Part shown: piece after piece, positions 16,887 through 22,802 of the stretch
Position numbering within the stretch: the stretch's first letter is position 1
Layout of the letters: each line of letters starts with the position of its first letter
Virus record (IMG/VR): IMGVR_UViG_3300046328_000149
Coordinates: 1-33,538 of that record
Length of the DNA stretch: 33,538 bases
Strand: one strand, 5' to 3'
DNA from: a virus
Notes under the pieces: model-generated
What the model saw: only the letters and a program-made list of their open reading frames with translations
Told to the model about the DNA's origin: nothing
The model's database searches: none
Made by a program: the position numbers and the translations under genes

Positions 16887-17285
16887 ATGGCATTTACTTC
16901 GATAAAAGATATAACATCAGGTTTTTTAAAGTTATTTAAAATTCAAGGTGGTGTAACTCCACCAGTTCCACCTTCATTAATTTTGTTTGGTGTTCCCTCA
17001 AGACCAGGATTATCTGCACAAAAAATAGCATCAAGTGTTATAAGAAGAAAAGCTGAAGCTGGATTATCAGTTGGTGATTTACCATCTGGTGAAGTTAGTC
17101 CAGATGAATTAATGGAAAGAATTAGAATAGAAGAAATTATAAAAGCAATCCAATCCGATATGATTATAACAGTTGCGTTACCCCCTGGGATTACTGTTGT
17201 ATCTGCTGGCGCATCACCAGCAGGGCCTGTTACAACTGTTGGCGCATCAACTATTATAACTATTGGATATGCAGTGGCGCAATAA
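16887..17285 (+). CDS. Conserved small phage tail/baseplate-region protein
   Basis: 132 residues. Distinctive conserved-looking segments are PSRPGLSAQKIASSVIRRKA, EAGLSVGDLPSGEVSPDEL, MERIRIEEIIKAIQSDMIIT and a Gly/Ala-rich tail with VALPPGITVVSAGASPAGP. I recall similar short proteins next to baseplate genes of T4-like marine phages, but with no characterised role. It sits in the operon leading to the gp5-like protein. Absence of cysteines and the Pro-rich N-terminus (GGVTPPVPPS) suit a virion or assembly protein. Confidence 0.55.
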   Translation: MAFTSIKDITSGFLKLFKIQGGVTPPVPPSLILFGVPSRPGLSAQKIASSVIRRKAEAGLSVGDLPSGEVSPDELMERIRIEEIIKAIQSDMIITVALPPGITVVSAGASPAGPVTTVGASTIITIGYAVAQ

Positions 17286-17296
17286 TACTTATTAAT

Positions 17297-17515
17297 ATGG
17301 AAAATTTAATACAAGAAAACGAAAGAACTGTTGTGGATATATCTGGAAATAGATATAAATCCAAAACCAATGTTCAATTACTTAAAATGTCAAAAGATTT
17401 ACAAGATAGACATGAGAAGATAAAGGAACTTTTGATTAAAAAAGTTGATGAAATGGAAGAAATTGAAACAGAGTATAAATTAATAATGGAAATATTCCTT
17501 TGGAGAAAATCATAA
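17297..17515 (+). CDS. Small coiled-coil protein
   Basis: 72 residues, predicted almost entirely alpha-helical, with a heptad-like charged region LLKMSKDLQDRHEKIKELLI and KKVDEMEEIETEYKLIMEIF. It ends exactly one base before the ATG of the gp5-like gene, so it is translationally linked to it. It may be a chaperone or a structural spacer for that protein, but this is inference from position. Confidence 0.5.
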   Translation: MENLIQENERTVVDISGNRYKSKTNVQLLKMSKDLQDRHEKIKELLIKKVDEMEEIETEYKLIMEIFLWRKS

Positions 17516-18403
17516 ATGTCGCACGATAAAAAATATTTACAGCAAAGCACTAATGTATTTAGTAAGAACGAATCAAAAATTGAAAAAGTTGATATTTTTT
17601 CACAAGGTGTTGTTGTTGATATAACTGATGAATTTGATGGGATGCGAATTAGGGTTAGAATTCCAAATATTGATAATAAGATTGAGAATGCTGATTTACC
17701 ATATGTATTTCCGATGCTTCCAAAATTCTTCTATATTTTACCAAAAATTGGTGAATCTGTAAATGTATTTATTCCAAATCCAAATAAACCTTATAATAAT
17801 AGATATTGGATGGGATCAATAATTTCACAATTTCAAACATTATCAAATGACCCATATTATTTTAGTGCATTATCATTAACAGATAATAGAATAAGTAATC
17901 CGAAAGAAGGTGTAAAGAAAATACCATCCGCCAAAGGTTTATATCCAACAGATCCAAATATTATTGCAATATTGGGGAGAGATAACACTGATATGGTCTT
18001 AAAGCCTAGAGATTTGACGTTGAGGGCTGGCAAACACGATATTGATAACAATCTATCACTTAATACAAAAAATCCAGCATACCTCAAATTAAGGATGTCT
18101 GATAATGGCCAAGATACATATTCAACATTATATGGTGATAATGTATATCTACTATCACATAAAGGTGTTAATAGAGTTAAATCAATACTTGAATCTGATG
18201 ATGATTTTCTTAAACTTGTTGAAAAAACACATCCATTAACAAAAGGTGATAAAGTTGTTGAATTCTTTACATTATTAAAAAATGCTGTATTAACACATGT
18301 TCATGGTTATGCTGGCAAAAATGCTGATGATAGTAATTTTATTACAAAACTAAAAGAATTCGATATTAATAGTATTCTATCTAATAATATTAGAATTAAC
18401 TAA
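17516..18403 (+). CDS. gp5-like OB-fold baseplate hub/spike protein
   Basis: 295 residues. Residues about 25-110 read as the OB-fold found at the N-terminus of T4 gp5 and VgrG-type spikes: VDIFSQGVVVDITDEFDGMR, IRVRIPNID, then LPYVFPMLPKFFYILPKIGE and SVNVFIPN. The conserved PK-GE-V and strand pattern is good. The middle contains PTDPNIIAILGRDNTDMVLK and YSTLYGDNVYLLSHKG; the C-terminus has AVLTHVHGYAG. T4 gp5 also has a lysozyme domain and a beta-helix; neither is visible here, so this is a reduced hub/spike form. It would plug the tail tube at the baseplate. The last gene of the operon, it overlaps the convergent gene at 18396 by 8 nt. Confidence 0.7.
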   Translation: MSHDKKYLQQSTNVFSKNESKIEKVDIFSQGVVVDITDEFDGMRIRVRIPNIDNKIENADLPYVFPMLPKFFYILPKIGESVNVFIPNPNKPYNNRYWMGSIISQFQTLSNDPYYFSALSLTDNRISNPKEGVKKIPSAKGLYPTDPNIIAILGRDNTDMVLKPRDLTLRAGKHDIDNNLSLNTKNPAYLKLRMSDNGQDTYSTLYGDNVYLLSHKGVNRVKSILESDDDFLKLVEKTHPLTKGDKVVEFFTLLKNAVLTHVHGYAGKNADDSNFITKLKEFDINSILSNNIRIN

Positions 18404-18698
18404 ATTCATCAATAGTTAATAATATCGATAATCCTATATATATTATATAATAAAAAATGGATAATTGGATTAGATTGGATATAATAAAAAAGTAAATAAA
18501 GTTATAAAACCAAAATCCGAAACAAATCAAACATCCGCCCAACACTTTAAATAGTTTTGGATATTTATCCTCCAATCCTAAAATCAATTTATAATACCAA
18601 TCCAATACATTTCCTTCATTAAAAGAAAAATCAATTAACTTGATAAATCCAAAAGAGGATATTGATAATATAATTAAAATAAATATTGAATTAATCAC
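18396..18698 (-). CDS. Small membrane protein with C-x-x-C-x-x-F-W motif
   Basis: 100 residues starting with GTG at 18698. The N-terminus is a hydrophobic helix (INSIFILIILSISSFGFIKL), and the C-terminal half has a GGCLICFGFWFYNF motif followed by further hydrophobic sequence (IYFFIISNLIQLSIFYYIIY), giving three likely membrane segments. C-x-x-C-x-x-F-W in a short membrane protein is a pattern I know from phages of Bacteroidetes and others, without a settled function. Its GTG overlaps the stop of a 19-codon ORF just upstream. It is the only gene on this strand between the gp5-like gene and TnpB. Confidence 0.55.
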   Translation of the reverse strand: MINSIFILIILSISSFGFIKLIDFSFNEGNVLDWYYKLILGLEDKYPKLFKVLGGCLICFGFWFYNFIYFFIISNLIQLSIFYYIIYIGLSILLTIDEFS

Positions 18699-18754
18699 TT
18701 AATCCTTGGTCTTTTTTTTCCACCACACTTACAGTATGAAATATCAAATATCAT
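18695..18754 (-). CDS. 19-residue Cys-containing micro-ORF
   Basis: ATG at 18754 leads through 19 codons (MIFDISYCKCGGKKRPRIK) to a TGA that overlaps the GTG of the membrane protein gene. C-x-C-G-G-K-K looks like half of a zinc ribbon. It starts 15 nt after the TnpB stop, so it may instead be part of the TnpB guide-RNA region or a gene remnant. Confidence 0.2.
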   Translation of the reverse strand: MIFDISYCKCGGKKRPRIK

Positions 18755-18768
18755 TTTATAATCCTTAT

Positions 18769-20136
18769 TTACTTATGTAATTTTCGCATTACTGGATATA
18801 CTGCTATACCCTCTGTCCCATTAGCAAATGCATTTGGGAATACTTTTCTTATGCTATTATAACTTCCGTTAACGTCAGCATTAATACGCTTCTTCCTACC
18901 TTTTAATTTATAACTGCCACGATGTTCTCTATAACCACTAAATATATATTTCTTTTTATTACCTTTTGTATCGATTACATCTATAATAGTGGATTCATTA
19001 TCTATATCAATTAACTCAGTTATTTCATTAATTGAATTAGGTTTTTGATATACAGGCATTTCATCTAAGTCTAAAAAACTAGCTCTAGATGTATAAGACT
19101 CTTCTGTTAATATAACATCAATACCTATCATCTTACCTTTATATTGTAACTGATGAATTAAATCATTAAATGGTATATCAACAAAATTTTGATTATTAAC
19201 TTTAGACATGTTAATATTATTCTTCCAACCATCATTTTTACCAATTACTATTGTTCCTATATCATTTCTGATACAATCATCGATAATATGTTTACTAGCT
19301 TTATGGATGTAATTATCAACTTTACAATTACGTTTATGCGTTAATTGTTTAATTTTATTAGATGTTTTACCTTGTTTGTTTTGTGCTAATTGTTCTTGTA
19401 ATATAGAGCGTTGTTTATTATAGTATTGATTATATGATTTTAGCGGTCTTCCGTTAATAATTTGTGGGATATAACCCACTTTATTTGATGTTAAAGTAGC
19501 TAAATTGTTTACACCTAAATCAATACCTATAATATTGTTTTTATTTAAATTTAAATTTGTTTCTTGTTTTTCATATATAATATTTATTATGTATTTATTG
19601 TTTGCAGAAGGAATAATTCTACATAATTTTAATTTAACACCTTCTTTATTATGATTAATAAATGGTATTTTAACATTTGTACCTGATAATTTAATAAAAC
19701 CAGACCTCAATTCCTTAACAGATATAGCACCAAGTTCATATTCGGCAACAAATCTACCCTTTGTTTTAGGTAGATATTTTGGAATATTGGGTTTATTTTT
19801 ATGATTTTCTGGGTTTCCTTTCCAATCTTTAATAGACGCAAAGAAGGAACGCCAGTTCCAATCCAAAGCCATTAAAGTATGGTTTGATACTTTAATTGGT
19901 AGAGCATAAAAATCAATATTTTTCACATCTGTAAATAACCTATTCATATATGTAAAGCCCAAATATATCGCATTATCTAAAACACCCTCTTCTTTTAGTT
20001 TACGTGTTTTTAAAAATTCTTGTCTTATAATATAATTAGCAGCGTTATATAAATTTTTAGATAAAAAACATATATTATCAATCTCTTTATATAATGGATT
20101 TGATTTGTTTATAATATGTTTCTCAGTTAGTATCAT
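18769..20136 (-). CDS. tnpB: TnpB RNA-guided nuclease (IS200/IS605 OrfB), lone, rearranged-site type
   Basis: 455 residues, full length. RuvC-I is IIGIDLGVNNLATL with Asp206. The usual RuvC-II Glu position (IVIED in ordinary TnpB) reads IVIGKNDGWK, with Gly299. A second candidate Glu is in LTEESYTSRASFLD (345-346). RuvC-III is RINADVNGSYNSIRKV with Asp421. This EESYTS subgroup is one I know as having a rearranged catalytic Glu. The C-x-x-C zinc finger of ordinary TnpB is missing (SFLDLDEMP and FSGYREHRGSYK in its place). TnpB cuts DNA guided by an RNA that normally overlaps the gene's 3' end, which would put the guide near 18690-18770. No TnpA is visible. It sits between a membrane protein gene and the divergent nuclease gene at 20213. 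It appears intact rather than dead. Confidence 0.88.
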   Translation of the reverse strand: MILTEKHIINKSNPLYKEIDNICFLSKNLYNAANYIIRQEFLKTRKLKEEGVLDNAIYLGFTYMNRLFTDVKNIDFYALPIKVSNHTLMALDWNWRSFFASIKDWKGNPENHKNKPNIPKYLPKTKGRFVAEYELGAISVKELRSGFIKLSGTNVKIPFINHNKEGVKLKLCRIIPSANNKYIINIIYEKQETNLNLNKNNIIGIDLGVNNLATLTSNKVGYIPQIINGRPLKSYNQYYNKQRSILQEQLAQNKQGKTSNKIKQLTHKRNCKVDNYIHKASKHIIDDCIRNDIGTIVIGKNDGWKNNINMSKVNNQNFVDIPFNDLIHQLQYKGKMIGIDVILTEESYTSRASFLDLDEMPVYQKPNSINEITELIDIDNESTIIDVIDTKGNKKKYIFSGYREHRGSYKLKGRKKRINADVNGSYNSIRKVFPNAFANGTEGIAVYPVMRKLHK

Positions 20137-20150
20137 TATATATAAATAGT
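20137..20150 (-). promoter_or_regulatory. Late-promoter-like site abutting the TnpB start
   Basis: On the minus strand ACTATTTATATATA runs directly into the ATG of tnpB. If used as a promoter, transcription would begin within the gene's first codons, so it may be displaced, or a transcript from it may start translation at a later codon. The sequence is otherwise identical to the sites before late operons. Confidence 0.3.
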
Positions 20151-20184
20151 ATTAAATATATTTTTAATTTAGAAAAAATAATAT

Positions 20185-20192
20185 TATATTTG
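20185..20192 (+). promoter_or_regulatory. Bacteroidetes-type -7 element before the nuclease gene
   Basis: TATATTTG fits TAnnTTTG, the -7 consensus of Bacteroidetes housekeeping promoters, and ends 20 nt before the ATG at 20213. No convincing -33 TTTG is seen. Confidence 0.35.
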
Positions 20193-20212
20193 TTTAGTAT
20201 ATTAAACAATAA

Positions 20213-20977
20213 ATGATTGACTTTATAAAACTCTTTTCCACATTTAATAATGTAAAGTATTATGATGTGCCTCACAAGTACTATGTTAATGATGTGCAGT
20301 TCACATCTGTAACTACATTATTGCATAAATTCACCAATCCATTTGATGAAGATTATTGGAGTGAATATAAAGCAAAAGAATATGGAAAGACCAAACAAGA
20401 GGTATTGGATATGTGGAAGCTTGAAAATAAAATATCCACAGTTAAGGGTTCTCTTGTTCATAAATACGCTGAAGACTATATCGCAAATAAAGTATTCGAT
20501 TATCCACAAGAAACAGTTATAAAGGAATTTGGATCTGATATAATAAAAGGTTCTTATGACGTATCAATCAAACAATTTGAATCTTTTTATAATGCAGCCT
20601 TTGGAAAACTAATACCAATCAAATCTGAATTTATTGTATATGATTTGGAATATAAAATATCAGGAATGCTTGATCAGTTATTTTATAATGTTAAAATGAA
20701 TTGCTTGGATATATATGATTGGAAAACAAACAAAGAAATAAAAACTGTAAATCAGTATCAAAAAATGTTATTGCCAGTGAATCATTTAGATGATTGTAAT
20801 TATTGGGAATATTCATTACAGTTAAATCTATATAAATGGATTATTGAAAAGAACACTGGTATTAAGATTGGGAATATGTGTGTAATATGGCTAAACCAAA
20901 ACAATTCGGATTTTCAACTATTTAAAATAAGCGATATGCAAAACGAAATACAAGCAATATTAAAATATTTGAAATGA
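20213..20977 (+). CDS. PD-(D/E)XK-family nuclease (RecB-like exonuclease)
   Basis: 254 residues. The order of motifs is that of the RecB/AddB-like PD-(D/E)XK fold: KGSLVHKYAEDYI (about 78-90; helix with conserved His and Glu), a strand with KSEFIVYDLEYKISGMLDQL giving the metal-binding G-x-x-D, then IYDWKTNKE giving D-x-K (the PD...DxK core), and YSLQLNLYKWIIE, the Q-x-x-x-Y helix. The protein is therefore likely an active Mg-dependent nuclease, perhaps acting on DNA ends in recombination or host DNA degradation. It begins a plus-strand unit with a TAnnTTTG-type -7 element; its last codons overlap the next ATG (ATGA). Confidence 0.82.
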   Translation: MIDFIKLFSTFNNVKYYDVPHKYYVNDVQFTSVTTLLHKFTNPFDEDYWSEYKAKEYGKTKQEVLDMWKLENKISTVKGSLVHKYAEDYIANKVFDYPQETVIKEFGSDIIKGSYDVSIKQFESFYNAAFGKLIPIKSEFIVYDLEYKISGMLDQLFYNVKMNCLDIYDWKTNKEIKTVNQYQKMLLPVNHLDDCNYWEYSLQLNLYKWIIEKNTGIKIGNMCVIWLNQNNSDFQLFKISDMQNEIQAILKYLK

Positions 20978-21420
20978 ATCTAAACAATAGAAATCAAGAA
21001 TTGGATGAAAATGATTGGATTGGTTATTGTAGTTATATATTAATAATTAAACAAATGATAATTAGTGCTAGTAATCCACCACCAAAATTTAATCCAGAAC
21101 GTGAGTTATCAATTAATATTAATAATTTTGAACATAATTGTTATTATGTTAATAATATTATAAATATGATGTTAAAATCAATAGCTAGATTTGAAATTGG
21201 TGAAACATTATTTTATAAAAATGGTTATTATCAAACATCTAATAGTAATGATGTTAGTATAAAATTATCCAATATATTAACATATTGTATTGATAGAAAT
21301 TCCTATGTTGAATATAATGAAAATAATAAAACTCATTATAATGAGCGTAATATATTTCCAGTTAAAATGGTAGAAGAACTTGAAGATGGAATAACCTTAT
21401 TTGAATTAACTGATGATTAA
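20974..21420 (+). CDS. Small protein, C-motif family, first of a micro-gene cascade
   Basis: 148 residues, starting at an ATGA overlap with the nuclease gene. There are two motif-like segments: DWIGYCSYILIIKQMIIS near the N-terminus and HNCYYVNNIINMMLKSIARF, with C-x-Y-V-x-[ND]-I, in the middle (about residues 50-70). The C-terminus is acidic (KMVEELEDGITLFELTDD). No other family is recognised. It is followed by an overlapping ATG (21413) of the next micro-gene, so the run 20974-21797 is tightly coupled. Confidence 0.6.
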   Translation: MNLNNRNQELDENDWIGYCSYILIIKQMIISASNPPPKFNPERELSININNFEHNCYYVNNIINMMLKSIARFEIGETLFYKNGYYQTSNSNDVSIKLSNILTYCIDRNSYVEYNENNKTHYNERNIFPVKMVEELEDGITLFELTDD

Positions 21421-21538
21421 TAATTGTAAATATATAAGAGAAATAATTGATATTATTGTTGAACATATTCCAATATCGGAGATTTTATCTGAGCCAAAAT
21501 TATCACATATAATATTATACTGCATTGTGAGAGAATGA
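21413..21538 (+). CDS. 41-residue C-motif micro-protein
   Basis: The ATG lies inside the last codons of the upstream gene (8-nt overlap). The peptide begins MINNCKYIREIIDIIVEHIP, an excellent match to C-x-Y-[IV]-x-[DE]-I, then PISEILSEPKLSHIILYCIV. It ends in a TGA that overlaps the following ATG (ATGA). Its motif, coupling and codon use support a real gene, though it is only 41 residues. Confidence 0.55.
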   Translation: MINNCKYIREIIDIIVEHIPISEILSEPKLSHIILYCIVRE

Positions 21539-21675
21539 ACATTAATTGTAAATATATTGATATGATATTAAATGATGTTATAGATTCATTCACTGATGAA
21601 GAAATATTCACGCAACCAATAACATCAATAGTTGTCTATTGTTTAACTAGATTTAATGGAAAAAACATAAAATGA
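21535..21675 (+). CDS. 46-residue C-motif micro-protein
   Basis: Starts at the ATGA overlap with the previous micro-gene and ends in an ATGA overlap with the next. The N-terminus is MNINCKYIDMILNDVIDSFT, followed by DEEIFTQPITSIVVYCLTRF. It is very similar in layout to the 21413 product (INxCKYI ... EI ... [IV]x-YC), so the two are likely tandem duplicates. Function unknown. Confidence 0.55.
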   Translation: MNINCKYIDMILNDVIDSFTDEEIFTQPITSIVVYCLTRFNGKNIK

Positions 21676-21797
21676 AAATATGTGATCACGCTGACGAAAT
21701 AATAAAGTTATTGCTTAAAAACTTAACTTATGGAGAAAAATTTAGGATATTACCAATCCTATACTACATTTATGGACACGAATATTGGATTGATTAA
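21672..21797 (+). CDS. 41-residue micro-protein, third of the ATGA cascade
   Basis: Begins at the ATGA overlap with 21535-21675. The peptide is MKICDHADEIIKLLLKNLTY then GEKFRILPILYYIYGHEYWI. C-x-H-[AV]-x-[DE]-I fits the family motif with His in place of Tyr, and the LP-ILYYIY end matches the hydrophobic C-terminal strand of the two upstream micro-proteins. The next ORF (21730) overlaps it in another frame. Confidence 0.5.
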   Translation: MKICDHADEIIKLLLKNLTYGEKFRILPILYYIYGHEYWID

Positions 21798-21942
21798 AAA
21801 TAATTTTAACATAGAAAAATATAATAATAATATTAATAATTTTGATGTTATAAGAGATAACTGTCAATATATTAAGGATATTTTATATTTAATTATTGTA
21901 CATCATTTATCGGATGATGAAATAATTTATTTATACAGATAA
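21730..21942 (+). CDS. Small protein, C-x-Y-I-x-D-I family
   Basis: 70 residues from the ATG at 21730, or 56 from an in-frame ATG at 21772, which leaves only a 26-nt overlap with the preceding micro-gene and is the more likely start. The C-terminal part reads NCQYIKDILYLIIVHHLSDD, then EIIYLYR, an excellent family match (C-x-Y-I-x-D-I-L ... LSDDE). Here the motif is C-terminal rather than N-terminal. An Asn-rich linker (NNNINNFDVIRDN) precedes it. Confidence 0.55.
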   Translation: MEKNLGYYQSYTTFMDTNIGLIKNNFNIEKYNNNINNFDVIRDNCQYIKDILYLIIVHHLSDDEIIYLYR

Positions 21943-21947
21943 AAGAT

Positions 21948-22160
21948 ATGTTTAAAATAGTCTACTTTCCACATTCACATTATTTAATAGATGCTTATAA
22001 TCAAATATTAAGTAGTTTAACAATAATTGAGGTTGCTAGATTTTCGGATAAAACAGTAAATAATCAATGTTTTTCAGTTATATCGAATATAAAAATCAAT
22101 CTAATAATTGAAGGTAGGATTGATAATATAGATAAAAATCCACCTCAAATCTTTTTATAA
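21948..22160 (+). CDS. Small unidentified protein, possible divergent family member
   Basis: 70 residues, 5 nt after the previous stop. It begins MFKIVYFPHSHYLIDAYNQI, with Y-L-I-D-A in place of the usual Y-I-x-D-I, and no cysteine at the motif position. Its start resembles MFNIHLSKEYCSYIKDIL at 33274, which makes distant relation plausible. It ends the plus-strand cascade, and its 3' flank carries a 16-bp string shared with the 3' flank of the family gene at 29572. Confidence 0.45.
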   Translation: MFKIVYFPHSHYLIDAYNQILSSLTIIEVARFSDKTVNNQCFSVISNIKINLIIEGRIDNIDKNPPQIFL

Positions 22161-22161
22161 G

Positions 22162-22177
22162 AAATAAGGTAGATTAA
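22162..22177 (+). repeat. 16-bp string shared with the 29977-30006 palindrome
   Basis: AAATAAGGTAGATTAA occurs here just after the 21948-22160 gene, and again exactly at 29978-29993 just after the 29572-29973 gene. Here it is not followed by its complement, so only half of the palindrome is present. It lies in the 38-nt convergent gap before the tail tube gene. Confidence 0.4.
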
Positions 22178-22198
22178 ATATATGTAAACTATATTAGA

Positions 22199-22687
22199 TT
22201 AATATGTTAAGATACAATCAGTTGGTTGAACGTTTAACGTAACCATCTTAACAGCATCAGAGCCATAATCATAGCTACCAAAACCTGCTGATACAATTTG
22301 GCATTCTCTAAGAATCCATTTTTGTACGTCAACACCTGTTGGATCTGAACCTTTAAGTATTAAATCTTTTTTATAACCAGCAGCGTAACCTTGTCTACCA
22401 GTTAATGATTCGTGGTGCAATCTAACCCACTCCATTAATTGTGTGGTTGTAGATGGGCCGATTGTATCAACCAATGTCATATCGATTTGCGCCCATGTGC
22501 CACGTCCAATCAAATAATTCATTACATTGAAGAACGGAAGTTCAACAACGTTTAATGTTAGTTCTGGAAGCTTAATTGTTTGTACCTTCCAACTTTCAAT
22601 TCCTAGTTCGGTTGGAAATTCCAATGTAAACCTATTTTCTCTTAACGGTTCATATTGGATTGGAATGGATCTTAATGTTTCTGCCAT
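22199..22687 (-). CDS. Tail tube protein (gp19-like)
   Basis: 162 residues, close to the T4 gp19 length (163). It has the expected tube fold pattern: an N-terminal strand RFTLEFPTELGIESWKVQTI, KLPELTLNVVELPFFNVMNY, a GTWAQIDMTLVDTIGPSTT strand, and a C-terminal RECQIVSAGFGSYDYGSDAV with MVTLNVQPTDCIL. Subunits would stack in hexameric rings inside the sheath to form the DNA channel. It is the downstream gene of the sheath-endonuclease-tube group on the minus strand, but it has its own late-promoter candidate at 22725-22738, so it can be expressed separately. Confidence 0.85.
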   Translation of the reverse strand: MAETLRSIPIQYEPLRENRFTLEFPTELGIESWKVQTIKLPELTLNVVELPFFNVMNYLIGRGTWAQIDMTLVDTIGPSTTTQLMEWVRLHHESLTGRQGYAAGYKKDLILKGSDPTGVDVQKWILRECQIVSAGFGSYDYGSDAVKMVTLNVQPTDCILTY

Positions 22688-22724
22688 TTTATTATAATAT
22701 TTTTTGTTTTACTATTTTCTTATT

Positions 22725-22738
22725 TTAATATAAATAGT
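22725..22738 (-). promoter_or_regulatory. Candidate late promoter for the tail tube gene
   Basis: Read on the minus strand the site is ACTATTTATATTAA, ending 37 nt before the ATG at 22687. It is the longest leader among the eight sites. Confidence 0.5.
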
Positions 22739-22802
22739 ATGGTAGAAAAAAAATAATTATATTAATTTGCTTTTTGAGAAAAAATTGTTATAAAATAATC
22801 TA

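Noticed and set aside
18769-20136. Nuclease-dead TnpB-like repressor (TldR)
   Set aside because: Both RuvC Asp residues and an alternative Glu are present, so the protein is more likely active.
20141-20148. T4-type late promoter TATAAATA read rightward (also near 24681, 27440 and 22729)
   Set aside because: The same bases are the reverse complement of the TATTTATA motif. The rightward reading has no gene in that direction at 22729 and 24681, while the leftward reading always faces a near gene start.
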